Positions 37,958 to 47,154 of a DNA stretch of 64,000 bases are shown here, in pieces. A program made the position numbers and the translations under genes. Within the stretch, counting starts at the first letter, position 1, and each line of letters opens with the position of its first letter. Source of the stretch: Pelagicoccus enzymogenes (lineage in GTDB: Bacteria > Verrucomicrobiota > Verrucomicrobiia > Opitutales > Opitutaceae); assembly GCF_014803405.1 (NCBI RefSeq), contig NZ_JACYFG010000038.1, forward strand, positions 186,001 to 250,000, given 5' to 3'. The notes under the pieces are model-generated. The model was not told the origin of the DNA and searched no databases. It saw nothing but the letters and a program-made list of their open reading frames with translations.

Positions 37958-39260
37958 CCCCTAAGGCTTCGATCTCGATCAAAGCTCCCGCCGGCAACTC
38001 CTCGATCGGAAAAGCCGTGCGCACTGGCTTGTCAGGATTCAACTTGGAGTGATCGAAAAAGCGGCGATACGCCTTGTTCCACTCGCCAAACTCCGCGCGA
38101 AAACTGTCCTGAATATTCAAATACGCCCGCAGCTGCATCACGTCCGGATAATCCAAGCCCACCTCGCCTAGTCGCGACTCCAAAGTCAGCAGCGACTGCA
38201 TGGCTTGCTTGTAAATATCCGTCTCATTGCGATCGATCACGCCCGCAAACCAAGTCAGTTTCGCATCCCGGGCCACCGCTACGGAGCGGCTGAGAAAGGA
38301 GCTCTCCGAACCCTCGCGCCAAGCCGGTCCCCTCGCCGCATCCTCCGCGCCCGGATCCTCAGGAACGAAGGGCCCCATGGCATCGGGAAAGGCTGCGTAA
38401 AACTCAACCTCCACGATCCTTCCTGTGGAGGAAAAACCGGGAGCCGAGAAAACGCTCAAAGGCGGCGCCTCAGACGAAGCCGTTTCCCAAAACGATGCCC
38501 AGCCTTCGTCGAAGCCGGCAAAATCTGTGGCCATGCCCCCTTCTTCAACTTCCTCCGGACTCAGCATAGCCCGCACGAAAACCAAGTCCGACCGGCCCAA
38601 GCCCCAACTACGCAGCACTGCGTCCAGCTTGGAAAGCACCGAGCTCGTCTGTTGCTCCATGGAACCAAAGCCTGCGCTTTCGCCCTGCAACGAGTCCGCC
38701 AAAACGCCCGAGGTGATGAGCAAGCTCGAGTACGGCCGCACCGCTCGCAACGCTCCAGCCGATTCCCCCGAGAAATAGATCCGCCCGTTCGCCCACGACT
38801 CGTCCAACGCTGCCACCGCTTCCGGCGCCGCAGCTACCACCGCATCGAGAGCCAGCAAGGCCTCGTCCGGCAAGTCCGTCACGCCGATGGTCGTACGCGT
38901 CGGAGCATGCTCGTTCGCCGCAAAGGCCTCGCTGAAAGCGCCCGACCACAGCCCCGTCGCGTCCCCCATTTCTTCGCCTTTTTCAGATCGCAAGTAACCC
39001 CGCACGTTCACCACCGATTCCATGGAAAGCCCGGCTGCCGCCAAGTCATCCGCCAAGTCTGCGAAAGCGTCCGCAGCAGCTTTGCCCAAATCATCGCCAC
39101 CACTCGTGTATGATTTCGTGAATACAAGCGTCGCCAGCGGATCCACCGTCGCCGCGGAACTGTAGGCCGCCCCTTCGAGCGGTGTAATCTTGAACACTTC
39201 CTTCGATAAAAGCGTCATCGAAGGCACGAAAAGGCAGGCTGCAAGGAGCAATTTACGCAT
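37947..39260 (-). CDS. Secreted protein with three tandem RidA (YjgF) domains
   Basis: 437 residues from the ATG at 39260. Signal peptide (LLLAACLFVPSMTLLS). Three RidA-like units follow, about residues 20-145, 150-290 and 310-437. Each shows the family pattern of a SYTSGG- or TSGVLAD-like segment, a LDAVL- or LESRLGEVGL-like helix and a closing strand. The third keeps the canonical end (PVRTAFPIEELPAGALIEIEA) with the imine-deaminating Arg; the first keeps RTTIGVTDLP; the middle one has no matching Arg. RidA is normally a small cytoplasmic trimer, so a secreted triple fusion is unusual. Confidence 0.8.
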   Translation of the reverse strand: MRKLLLAACLFVPSMTLLSKEVFKITPLEGAAYSSAATVDPLATLVFTKSYTSGGDDLGKAAADAFADLADDLAAAGLSMESVVNVRGYLRSEKGEEMGDATGLWSGAFSEAFAANEHAPTRTTIGVTDLPDEALLALDAVVAAAPEAVAALDESWANGRIYFSGESAGALRAVRPYSSLLITSGVLADSLQGESAGFGSMEQQTSSVLSKLDAVLRSWGLGRSDLVFVRAMLSPEEVEEGGMATDFAGFDEGWASFWETASSEAPPLSVFSAPGFSSTGRIVEVEFYAAFPDAMGPFVPEDPGAEDAARGPAWREGSESSFLSRSVAVARDAKLTWFAGVIDRNETDIYKQAMQSLLTLESRLGEVGLDYPDVMQLRAYLNIQDSFRAEFGEWNKAYRRFFDHSKLNPDKPVRTAFPIEELPAGALIEIEALGVSY

Positions 39261-39321
39261 AGCGCCGCCCCAGCAATTAGGGTGCCACCAATGGCGCAGC
39301 CTCTGCTCAGGCGCGCTCAAG

Positions 39322-40530
39322 ATGTCTAGTAACTTTAAACGCAGGGAATTCCTGCGCCTCGCCGGCTTGGGTCTTGGCCTCGGCATGACCCGAACTCTCG
39401 CCCACGCAGCGGACGAAACCGAAGTCCACAGCCTTCCCCGTCCGCATACCAGCTACCCGCAATTTGGGCGGCTGCCCTTGGTCCGCGCTTCCCAGGATCG
39501 CATCGTCAAGGAGACCGTCGGCCTACGTCCCTTCCGCGAGAGCGGACCCAATCTCAGCCACGAAAAAATCGGCGACAAAAGCGTCTTCCACAACTACGGC
39601 CACGGCGGTTCCGGCTGGTCGCTTTCCTGGGGAACCAGCTCCCAAGTCACCACCGAAGCCCTCTCGACCGGGGCCGCGAACTTCGCCGTCGTCGGCTGCG
39701 GCGCGGTGGGACTCACTTCCGCCATCCTGCTGCAACGGGCGGGCAAGGAAGTCACCATCTACTGCAAGGAACGCCACCCGAACATCACCTCCAGCGTGGC
39801 CACCGGAGTCTGGTCGCCCGACTCCCGCATTTGCCTCAAGGACCACGCCACCGAAAGCTTCGCGGACTGGTGGAACACCACTTGCCGCACCTCCTTCAAG
39901 TTCTACCAAAGCTTCCTCGGCCTGCCCGGCTCGCCCATCGAGTGGGTCGATTCCTACGCCGTCTCCAACACACCCTGGGATGCCGAACGCCCCAAAGATC
40001 CCAACGACACCCAGCCCGAGTACGGCCACTTCCGCGACTACGTGAAGGACCTCACGCCTCGCTTTGTAGACCTCGATAGAAGCGAGAATCCCTTCCGCGA
40101 GCCTTACGCCCGCAAAGGCTCCCGCATGATTTTCAACATCTCAGCCTACCACCAAACCCTCCTGCGGGAGTTCACCAGCCTCGGCGGACGTATCGTCACC
40201 CGCGACTTCCAAAGCCCTTCCCAGTTCCAAGAGCTGCCCGAGCCCGTCATCGTCAACGCCACCGGCCTCGGCTCCCAGAAGCTTTTTGGCGACAAGCAAA
40301 TGCACCCCGTGCGCGGCCAGCTCACCGTACTCATCCCGCAACCCGAACTCAACTACAGCTTTTCCAACAACGACGCCTACGTCATCCCGCGCCGCGACGG
40401 CGTGGTCATCGGCTCAAGCAAAAACGGCATCATCGACTCCACAAATCTGAGCGTCGACCCCCGGCAAAGCTTCGACGCCGTAGCCGCCATCGCCCGCTCC
40501 ATGACCCAATCCAAAATCGCCAAAGGCTGA
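39322..40530 (+). CDS. Tat-exported FAD oxidoreductase, circularly permuted D-amino-acid-oxidase (DAO) family
   Basis: 402 residues from the ATG at 39322. A twin-arginine signal (KRREFLRLAGLGLGLGM) points to folded export. Residues 67-104 carry VGLRPFRESGPNL ... NYGHGGSGWSLSWG, which in ordinary DAO proteins is the C-terminal FAD-binding end. Only after this comes the dinucleotide-binding motif VVGCGAVGLTSAILLQRAG (~123-141). The protein ends soon after the YVIPRRDGVVIGSS strand, which normally precedes GLRP. So the domain order is rotated. FAD binding is very likely; the substrate (an amino acid or amine) is unknown. Head-to-head with the triple RidA gene, and RidA proteins remove imines made by amino-acid oxidases. 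Confidence 0.8.
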   Translation: MSSNFKRREFLRLAGLGLGLGMTRTLAHAADETEVHSLPRPHTSYPQFGRLPLVRASQDRIVKETVGLRPFRESGPNLSHEKIGDKSVFHNYGHGGSGWSLSWGTSSQVTTEALSTGAANFAVVGCGAVGLTSAILLQRAGKEVTIYCKERHPNITSSVATGVWSPDSRICLKDHATESFADWWNTTCRTSFKFYQSFLGLPGSPIEWVDSYAVSNTPWDAERPKDPNDTQPEYGHFRDYVKDLTPRFVDLDRSENPFREPYARKGSRMIFNISAYHQTLLREFTSLGGRIVTRDFQSPSQFQELPEPVIVNATGLGSQKLFGDKQMHPVRGQLTVLIPQPELNYSFSNNDAYVIPRRDGVVIGSSKNGIIDSTNLSVDPRQSFDAVAAIARSMTQSKIAKG

Positions 40531-40531
40531 A

Positions 40532-40558
40532 AGGTGGCGCGGCTTCTCCGAAGACGCC
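40532..40558 (+). repeat. REP-like hairpin (family C)
   Basis: AGGTGGCGCG plus CTTC-TCC-GAAG arms, immediately after the oxidoreductase stop. Near-identical to 9333-9358. Confidence 0.75.
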
Positions 40559-40587
40559 TTACCGGAAATTGGAAGTGTGATGTGTTA

Positions 40588-40674
40588 GCCACAAAAAGGC
40601 ACAAAAACTCCTCCACTGCTTCCTGCCTTATAAGGCAGGTTTTCAGAACCCGATTCTTTGCGCCTTTTTGTGGC
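40588..40674. repeat. Long inverted repeat (GCCACAAAAAGGC family)
   Basis: GCCACAAAAAGGCACAAA on the left is complemented by GCGCCTTTTTGTGGC on the right. In the middle is a smaller perfect hairpin, CTGCCTTATAAGGCAG. It separates convergent genes and may act as a terminator in both directions. Confidence 0.75.
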
Positions 40675-40693
40675 CAAAAAACCCACTTCGCCC

Positions 40694-41584
40694 TCAAGCC
40701 ACCTTCACGCGCCGCCGCCCAAACCTTGGCACGATACCCAGGGTGAAGGCCGTGCCCGCCAAGGTCACCAACATGCCCGCCACCACCCGTGGCGACAGCG
40801 TTTCACCCAAAAACAGCGCTCCCCAGAGAATGGCGAAGCCCGGCACCATGAAGGTCACCGTCGAGGCGTTGGTCGCCCCCGTGCGAGCAATCACGTCGAA
40901 AAAGATCACGTAAGCCAGCGCCGTGCAAAAGACGCCCAAAGCCACCCCGCACCCCCACTCCAGCCAGCTCGGGTTCACCTCCGGCCACAGAGCTAAGCCC
41001 AAGGGCAGCAACACCAAAGTCCCGCTCACCATGCTGCCAGCCGAAGTCACCAGAGCCGGAACATCCGTCAAGAAGCGACGCGAGTAGTGTACCGAAATCC
41101 CGTAGGACAGGGTCGCCAGCAATCCCGCCGCGATCGCCCAGCCCGCGCCGCCCGCCGTGAAGCTCAACTTACCCCACACCAGTATCAAAACTCCCAATAC
41201 GCCGATAAAAAGTCCCAGCACCTGAATCCGCTTGAGCGGAATCTTCAGCCAAACCGCTCCCACGCTCGCCGCAAACAAGGGAGTCGTCGCGTTGATCAGC
41301 GAGGTGAACCCCGCCTCCAAGCTCAAGGTCGCGAAGGCGATCAAACTGAACGGCACCGCCGTGCTGAGCAAGCCCACCACCGCCAAGTGCTTGGCATGCT
41401 CGCGCAGCCCCGCCCTCACGCTCGCCCTCATAAAAAACGGGGCAAAACAAAGCAGAGCCGTGCCCACCCGAATCAACATCAGGGGGATCGGCCCAAACGC
41501 AGGAGCCGCCACCCGCATAAACAGGAAAGACGCGCCCCAGACCGCCGACAGCCCAAACAGCTTCGCTAGGTCAGCAACTTGCAT
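40694..41584 (-). CDS. DMT-superfamily (EamA) exporter
   Basis: 296 residues with ten membrane helices in two EamA repeats. The first starts LFGLSAVWGASFLFMRVAAP and the second has VIFFDVIARTGATNASTVTF and PGFAILWGALFLGE, typical of RhaT/EamA-type metabolite exporters. Its start overlaps the 3' end of the Ada-like gene by 14 bp, so they are co-transcribed. Substrate unknown. Confidence 0.88.
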   Translation of the reverse strand: MQVADLAKLFGLSAVWGASFLFMRVAAPAFGPIPLMLIRVGTALLCFAPFFMRASVRAGLREHAKHLAVVGLLSTAVPFSLIAFATLSLEAGFTSLINATTPLFAASVGAVWLKIPLKRIQVLGLFIGVLGVLILVWGKLSFTAGGAGWAIAAGLLATLSYGISVHYSRRFLTDVPALVTSAGSMVSGTLVLLPLGLALWPEVNPSWLEWGCGVALGVFCTALAYVIFFDVIARTGATNASTVTFMVPGFAILWGALFLGETLSPRVVAGMLVTLAGTAFTLGIVPRFGRRRVKVA

Positions 41585-42422
41585 GACTCCTCTCTCTCAT
41601 CCCATTTTCCCAAGCAATAATCGCGCGTTTTCGGTCCCGTCCCCAACGATAGTTTCCGATCACTCCTGTCTCCCGGATCACCCGGTGGCAAGGAATCAAA
41701 AATGCCAGCTCGTTGCGTCCCACCGCCGTGCCCACCGCCCGACTCGCTTCCGGCTTGCCAATCGCTGCCGCCAGCTGACCGTAGCTCACCAGCGAACCCG
41801 CCGGAACCTGTATCAAAGCCTGCCATACACGCACCTGAAAGTCCGTACCCCGCACCAAAGCCCGCAAGCCCTTGCCCGGCTCCCCCGAAAAAACGCCCGC
41901 CAACAATTCCGCCGCCCTCTCGTCATCCTTCGCCAGCGCGGCAGCCGGCCATTCCCCTCGGATCTTCTCCCAAGCCACTTCACGATCGCCACCTTCCAAG
42001 AAAGACAAATGGCAAATCCCCCGCGGACTCTCCGCCACACAGGCCTCGCCAAAAGGCGTATCCGCGAAGCCAACGCGGATTTCCCACTCCGCGCCACCCG
42101 ACTTGATTTCACCCGGCGTCGCTCCCTCCAACTTCACGCAAAGATCGTGCAATCGCCCCGGCCCCGAAAGCCCCACCTCCAGCGACGTATCCAAAACGCT
42201 CCTACCTTCCCGCAAAAGCTCCCGCGCCTTAGCCGCCGTCAGGCACTGCAAGAAATCCTTGGGCGTAATGGAGGCCCAACTGGAAAACAGGCGATGCAAG
42301 TGATGCGGACTCATCCCCATGAACGACGCCAAGTCCTGCAGGCTCGGCTGCTCCCCTTGAAACTGGTCAAGGTAGCGGATCATTTTGGCGATACGTTCGT
42401 AGTCGGACATAGGCGGAACCAT
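41571..42422 (-). CDS. Ada-like AraC-type regulator fused to methylated-DNA-cysteine methyltransferase
   Basis: 283 residues. The N-terminal AraC-type HTH (LQDLASFMGMSPHHLHRLFS) is followed by the transferase domain: RGTDFQVRVWQALIQVPAGS and the active-site LIPCHRVIRETG with the acceptor Cys. It lacks the N-terminal zinc Cys cluster of E. coli Ada, so phosphotriester sensing is not expected. It repairs O6-alkylguanine and may regulate its own operon, which also encodes the DMT exporter. A start at 42410 is possible. Confidence 0.9.
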   Translation of the reverse strand: MVPPMSDYERIAKMIRYLDQFQGEQPSLQDLASFMGMSPHHLHRLFSSWASITPKDFLQCLTAAKARELLREGRSVLDTSLEVGLSGPGRLHDLCVKLEGATPGEIKSGGAEWEIRVGFADTPFGEACVAESPRGICHLSFLEGGDREVAWEKIRGEWPAAALAKDDERAAELLAGVFSGEPGKGLRALVRGTDFQVRVWQALIQVPAGSLVSYGQLAAAIGKPEASRAVGTAVGRNELAFLIPCHRVIRETGVIGNYRWGRDRKRAIIAWENGMRERSHASC

Positions 42423-42466
42423 AGCGCTCTACGAAGCAACCGCCCACCCGATTCTTGCGGAAAATC

Positions 42467-42526
42467 TGTAGGAGCGAGCTTGCTCGCGATTCAACCCCAT
42501 CTATCGCGAGCAAGCTCGCTCCTACA
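42467..42526. repeat. REPIN: inverted pair of family A hairpins (GCGAGC arms)
   Basis: Two identical copies in inverted orientation, each TGTAGGAGCGAGCTTGCTCG followed by CGAT, 12 bases apart. Lies in the divergent gap between the Ada-like gene and the aminopropyltransferase gene. Confidence 0.9.
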
Positions 42527-42653
42527 AGAGCCCCCCCCCTCAAATATCCTGTAACCCCACCCCCGCCTCGCGGGAACCCAAGCCCACAAATACTCGACAA
42601 AACCGCGACGCTCGCGTGAAAAGACTGGGTCTCCCTCCTCGGCCCACTCATCG

Positions 42654-44366
42654 ATGAAACCCGCTTCGAACTCCTCCGCCAACCCATCGCCCGCCCACTC
42701 CGGCACCGTACCCACGCTCGTGATCGGACTCGTCATGTTCATCATGGGCGGCTGCGGCATGGCCTACGAGTACACCCTCAGCAAGCTGGCCTCCGACATT
42801 CTCGGCAACTCCGTGCAGCAATGGGCCATCGTCATCGCCGTCATGCTCTTCTGCATGGGACTCGGGGCCGAAATCCAACGTTACATCTCCGACCGCAAGG
42901 TGGTCGACGTGCTCGCCTACAGCCAAATCGCTCTCGCGGTGCTAGGCGGCTTCGGACCGCTGGCCATGCTGCACGTCTTCAGCGCCTTCCCCTCCCACTT
43001 CATCCTCACCCAATACGCTCTCGTCAGCGCCATCGGCATCCTCGTCGGCTTCGAGATCCCCCTGCTCACCCGCATCAACGAGCAATTCTCCGCCGACGTG
43101 CGCAGCAATCTCGCCCGCATCCTCAAGATGGACTACATCGGCGCCCTCATCGGCGCCCTGGTCTGGGTTTTCTTCCTCTTCCGCTACTTCTCCATGGTGC
43201 AAACCAGCCTCCTGCTGGCCCTCACCACCCTCGCCTCCGCCCTGCTCTTCATCGTCACCTTCAAGAAACGCTCCCGCAACAGCGGACGTGTCATCGCCGC
43301 CGCCTGCGTGACGATGGTTCTCGTCAGCCTCGGATTCGCTTTCGAGCGCGACTGGACCGAGTCCGCCGAGCAACGCCTCTACCGCGACCGTATCATCTTT
43401 TCGGAGACGAGCAAATACCAGCACGTGGTGCTCACCGAGAGCCGCGACGGCTCCGTTTCCTGCTACATCAACGGCCACCTCCAGTTCGACGGGCGCGACG
43501 AGCACATCTACCACGAGATGCTGGTACACCCCGCCATGAGCATCGCCCCGCGACGCGAACGCGTGCTCATCCTCGGCGGCGGCGACGGACTGGCCCTGCG
43601 GGAAGTGCTCAAGTACGACGAGGTCGAAACCGTCACCCTCGTCGACCTCGATCCCGTCATGACCGAGCTCGCCCAAAACAACGAGCACTTCATCCGCCTC
43701 AACAACGACAGCCTGCGCGACGCCCGCGTACAGTCGCTGGAGAACTTCGCCATCGAGCCCACCTCAGAACACCTGCAAATCAACGTGACCGGTCGCGGCG
43801 CCCTCAGCCAATCCGTCGACCAAGAGCTGCCTCTCGTCACCGTGCTCAATGTCGACGCCGCCGCTTTCGTCGCCCAAGCCCCCGGTCGCTACGACGTCAT
43901 CATCGTCGACTTCCCCGACCCCAACTCCGTGGAGCTAGCGAAGCTCTACAGCCAGCACTTCTACGGCTTCCTGCGCCAAAAGCTCAGCGCCGACGGGATC
44001 TTCGTGCAGCAGTCCACCTCTCCTTACCATGCCAAGGAAGCCTTCCTCTGTATTGGCCGAACGATTACATCCGCTGGCTTCGCTGCCGTGCCCTACCACG
44101 AAAACGTCCCTTCCTTCGGCGAATGGGGATGGTGGATCGGCGGCAGCGAGACCCTCTACAGCGAAGCCAAGCTACGCAACACCCTCGCAAACATACCCGA
44201 CTTGACTGCAGAGACTCGCTATCTTACACCCGAAATGGTCCGATCCTCCCTCCAGTTCGGCAAATCCCAACTCGAAACCAACCAAACCGAGATCAGCACG
44301 ATCACTCACCCGCGCATCTACAACTACTATCTAGAAGCTTGGAAACACACCCGCGGCATCCTCTAG
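42654..44366 (+). CDS. Membrane-embedded polyamine aminopropyltransferase (spermidine-synthase-like)
   Basis: 570 residues. About seven membrane helices fill residues ~20-230 (TLVIGLVMFIMGGCGMAYEY; LLLALTTLASALLFIVTF). The cytoplasmic methyltransferase-fold domain has SETSKYQHVVL, HEMLVHPAM, VLILGGGDGLALREVLKY and YDVIIVDFPDPNS, the core motifs for decarboxylated-SAM and putrescine binding. It would transfer an aminopropyl group to a diamine. The AdoMet decarboxylase needed for its co-substrate is encoded in the same cluster at 50228. Confidence 0.9.
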   Translation: MKPASNSSANPSPAHSGTVPTLVIGLVMFIMGGCGMAYEYTLSKLASDILGNSVQQWAIVIAVMLFCMGLGAEIQRYISDRKVVDVLAYSQIALAVLGGFGPLAMLHVFSAFPSHFILTQYALVSAIGILVGFEIPLLTRINEQFSADVRSNLARILKMDYIGALIGALVWVFFLFRYFSMVQTSLLLALTTLASALLFIVTFKKRSRNSGRVIAAACVTMVLVSLGFAFERDWTESAEQRLYRDRIIFSETSKYQHVVLTESRDGSVSCYINGHLQFDGRDEHIYHEMLVHPAMSIAPRRERVLILGGGDGLALREVLKYDEVETVTLVDLDPVMTELAQNNEHFIRLNNDSLRDARVQSLENFAIEPTSEHLQINVTGRGALSQSVDQELPLVTVLNVDAAAFVAQAPGRYDVIIVDFPDPNSVELAKLYSQHFYGFLRQKLSADGIFVQQSTSPYHAKEAFLCIGRTITSAGFAAVPYHENVPSFGEWGWWIGGSETLYSEAKLRNTLANIPDLTAETRYLTPEMVRSSLQFGKSQLETNQTEISTITHPRIYNYYLEAWKHTRGIL

Positions 44367-44418
44367 AAGCGCCCGCTTCTCCGACGCCCCACGGCCACCA
44401 TAACCCCTCTCTTTTCCT

Positions 44419-45282
44419 ATGAACTCACTGTTACAAATCGGAGTCGGAGCCTTTATCCTGCTCGTCCTCTTCTCCTCCATGAGGAGCTGTTCCTCCTCTT
44501 CCCGCTACGGCGACACCTACAACGTGTCCGTGCAACAGATCGCCGGAGCCGACGCCGCCAGCGGACTCGACCTGCAAGCCGTAGGCTCCCTCGTCAAGCA
44601 GGCTAAAACCGGCGAGGAATTCGAGCGACTCCTCAATACTCCCAGCGTCGGCGTCAACAACCTCGACCTCGACGAGGACGGCGCCGTCGACTACATCAAG
44701 GTCACCGAGTACGGTTCCGGCAACGTCAAGGGCTTCTCCCTTACCGTCGACCTTGCCAACGACCAAACCCAGGAGGTCGCCACCATCGAGATCGAGAAAA
44801 CCGCCGACGGCCGGACCAATGTGCAAACCCACGGCAACCGCAACATCTACGGAGCCAACCACTACTACCACAGCAGCTTCGGCCTCACCGACTTCCTCCT
44901 GCTCAGCTGGCTCTTCAACAGCAACCGCCCCTACTACAGCTCACCCTGGGGCTACAACTCCTACCCCAGCTACTACGGCCGCTACTCGCCCAGCAGCTAC
45001 GACAACTACCGCCAGCGCACCCGCAACGTCACCAGCAGCTCAACTTGGAGCTCGTCCAACACTTCCACCGTAAGCTCCACCGCCACTTCCCCCAACGCCG
45101 GCAAGACGGCCGACAACATCAAGGCCCCGCTCAAGAGCCCCACCTCTTCCCAAAAAAGTTTCCAGGCGCGCAACCCTTCCAAGACGGTGCGCAGCGGCGG
45201 CTTCGGGCGCACTAGCACCTCCACCTCCTCGCCGAGCGTCAAGCGAACCACCTCCTCCAGCTTCCGCAGCGGCGGCAAATAG
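44419..45282 (+). CDS. Uncharacterised membrane-anchored protein with Ser/Tyr-rich tail
   Basis: 287 residues, function not recognised. One N-terminal membrane helix (QIGVGAFILLVLFSSM) directly precedes a Cys/Ser stretch, then a compact domain (~25-150) with VGVNNLDLDEDGAVDYIKVT, an acidic loop that could bind calcium. Residues ~150-200 are Tyr/Ser-rich and the last ~90 are almost only Ser, Thr, Lys, Arg and Gly. Encoded between the aminopropyltransferase and DUF350 genes in the same direction, so it probably belongs to that membrane-stress cluster. Confidence 0.7.
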   Translation: MNSLLQIGVGAFILLVLFSSMRSCSSSSRYGDTYNVSVQQIAGADAASGLDLQAVGSLVKQAKTGEEFERLLNTPSVGVNNLDLDEDGAVDYIKVTEYGSGNVKGFSLTVDLANDQTQEVATIEIEKTADGRTNVQTHGNRNIYGANHYYHSSFGLTDFLLLSWLFNSNRPYYSSPWGYNSYPSYYGRYSPSSYDNYRQRTRNVTSSSTWSSSNTSTVSSTATSPNAGKTADNIKAPLKSPTSSQKSFQARNPSKTVRSGGFGRTSTSTSSPSVKRTTSSSFRSGGK

Positions 45283-45304
45283 AACCCTTTCCTGAATCAG
45301 AAAA

Positions 45305-46225
45305 ATGGATACCATCACACTCAGCGACTTTTTCGGGATTGAGGACGCCACAGCCCTGCTCGATCCCTCATCCTTCGTCTTCCTCGCCCTTTCCATCCTC
45401 ATTCTCTGGATCGGGAAGATGGTGAACGACTTCTGCACACCCTACTCCCTCGGAGAAGAGCTCACCTCAAAGGACAACAAAGCCATCGCCGTATCCTTTT
45501 CTGGATACATGCTGGCAATCAGCATCATTCTCTGGGGCGTGCTTCGTCAGGACATTCCAGTAGAAGACTTGCCAAATGTGAACCCCGGCAAGCGACTCTT
45601 CCTGCGCGACATCGGCGCCACCTTGCTCTGGTCCCTCTTCGGCATCGCCCTCCTTCAAGTCGCTCGCATCATCAACGACAAGGTCTTGCTACGTCGTTTC
45701 AGCAACGTGAAGGAGCTGGTCGAGGACCAAAACATTGGCACCGGCACCGTGCAAGCGGGCGCCTACATCGGCTCCGCCTTCATGATCCAAGCCGCCACCT
45801 ACGGCGAGACCTCCGGCAGCCTCGTACGCGACATCCTCGTCACCCTCGCCTACTTCGTCGTTTCCCAGCTCGCCTTCGTCCTCTTCGCCATGGTCTACCA
45901 AAAGCTCAGCGCCTACGACCTGCACGACGAAATCGAACGCGACAACGCCGCCGCCGGCCTTGGCTTCGGCATCACGCTCTCCGCAGTGGGCATTATCCTG
46001 TCGAGCTACATCGTATCCAGCAGCTCGATACTCGGCCTCGCGCTTTGGTTCGTGATCTGCGTCTTCCTCTTGTCCGTTTGCCGCTTCGCCATCGACCGCT
46101 TCATCCTTCCCGGATCCCCGCTCGACGACGAAATTTCCAAGGACCGCAATTGGGGCGCCGCTCTCATCGAAGGAGCCGCCGCCATCGGCCTCGCCCTCAT
46201 CCTGAGCACCCTTTTCCACTCGTAA
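45305..46225 (+). CDS. DUF350 (YjfL-like) integral membrane protein
   Basis: 306 residues with about eight helices in two related halves (LSILILWIGKMVNDFCTPYS and, later, LRDILVTLAYFVVSQLAFVL), as in duplicated DUF350 proteins. E. coli YjfL is a single-unit member encoded beside the PspA-like YjfJ. Here a PspA and a YjfI-like gene lie 3-4 kb downstream. The biochemical role is unknown. Confidence 0.82.
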   Translation: MDTITLSDFFGIEDATALLDPSSFVFLALSILILWIGKMVNDFCTPYSLGEELTSKDNKAIAVSFSGYMLAISIILWGVLRQDIPVEDLPNVNPGKRLFLRDIGATLLWSLFGIALLQVARIINDKVLLRRFSNVKELVEDQNIGTGTVQAGAYIGSAFMIQAATYGETSGSLVRDILVTLAYFVVSQLAFVLFAMVYQKLSAYDLHDEIERDNAAAGLGFGITLSAVGIILSSYIVSSSSILGLALWFVICVFLLSVCRFAIDRFILPGSPLDDEISKDRNWGAALIEGAAAIGLALILSTLFHS

Positions 46226-46229
46226 AACC

Positions 46230-46312
46230 TGTAGGGCTGTCGCTTGCGACACGCCGCGTCTCTCTAACTCCTAGTTCCGGCAACGCTGCATGACGCAAGC
46301 GCCAGCCCTACA
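46230..46312. repeat. REPIN-like pair (family B, GTAGGGCTGTCGC)
   Basis: GTAGGGCTGTCGCTTGCGAC followed by ACGCCGCGTC at 46231-46260, with an inverted partner ending GCCAGCCCTAC at 46312. A further copy lies inside the end of the efflux gene at 53779. Confidence 0.8.
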
Positions 46313-46322
46313 AACAAGAAGA

Positions 46323-47132
46323 ATGTCACCAGAACCCAACTACACCGTTAGCGACCTGCAGAAGCAGCAATTCGCCGGCATCTACCTTCTGGAGTACATG
46401 ATCAACGCTCCTAAGGTCTTCCAGCTCATGTTGGAGGACGGCGAGGAAGACCTCGAGTCCATCCTCGAGTGGTTGCTCGTGCGCGACCTCATCGAAATCA
46501 AGGAGGAGGAACGCTACGCTCCCACGCAAAAGGGCCGCAAAGCCCTAGAGAAATTCATGGCCCGTTACTCGGACTTTCTCAGCTTCTTCGATGTATTTTG
46601 CGCGGTCGACCTCGGAGCCGGAGAATTCGCCTTCGCCAGCTACTACGAATTCCAAAATCCCGAGCAGTGGAAAGGCTTCCTCGCCGACGAGCGTTGGGAA
46701 GACCTGCGTATTGCCGTGGCAGCCTACAAGGGCATCGATCCGGTAGAAATCGTCTTCATGAGCTTTCTCAACGAAGGCCGCTTCGGCCGCAGCGAAACCG
46801 GCTGGGAGTTCGACCTCCTTCTCGGCAGCGTCTGGGACGAGATCCTCAACATCTGCAACAGCGCCCTGCACGCCGACCAGCTCGGCTACGAGGACGATCA
46901 AGGCGAAGTTCCCGGCGAGGCGGTCCTGCAAGACGTCATCGCCCAAGGCCTCAACCTCATCGAGCAGCTCCACCAGCACGGCCGCCCGTACTCCGAGCAA
47001 ATCAAGCACGCCGTCTCCGACGGCCCCAGCGCCGCCACCGTGGAAGCCGTCGAGCTCCTCAAGAAACGCTCCAACGACTTCGACAATTCCCCCACTCCCC
47101 CCAAGCGCTGGCAAGACGACTGGGAACTGTAG
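46323..47132 (+). CDS. Conserved hypothetical acidic protein
   Basis: 269 residues from the ATG at 46323 (the frame starts at 46290 inside a repeat). Soluble and acidic, with no signal peptide or membrane helix. The N-terminal ~75 residues look like a winged-helix unit (VFQLMLEDGEEDLESILEWL; RYAPTQKGRKALEKFM), and the middle has a compact alpha/beta region (FAFASYYEFQNPEQWKGFL). Not recognised. It lies between the DUF350 gene and an inserted nucleotidyltransferase and is co-oriented with the cluster. Confidence 0.7.
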   Translation: MSPEPNYTVSDLQKQQFAGIYLLEYMINAPKVFQLMLEDGEEDLESILEWLLVRDLIEIKEEERYAPTQKGRKALEKFMARYSDFLSFFDVFCAVDLGAGEFAFASYYEFQNPEQWKGFLADERWEDLRIAVAAYKGIDPVEIVFMSFLNEGRFGRSETGWEFDLLLGSVWDEILNICNSALHADQLGYEDDQGEVPGEAVLQDVIAQGLNLIEQLHQHGRPYSEQIKHAVSDGPSAATVEAVELLKKRSNDFDNSPTPPKRWQDDWEL

Positions 47133-47154
47133 GAAGAAATAGTCATCCACGGAC

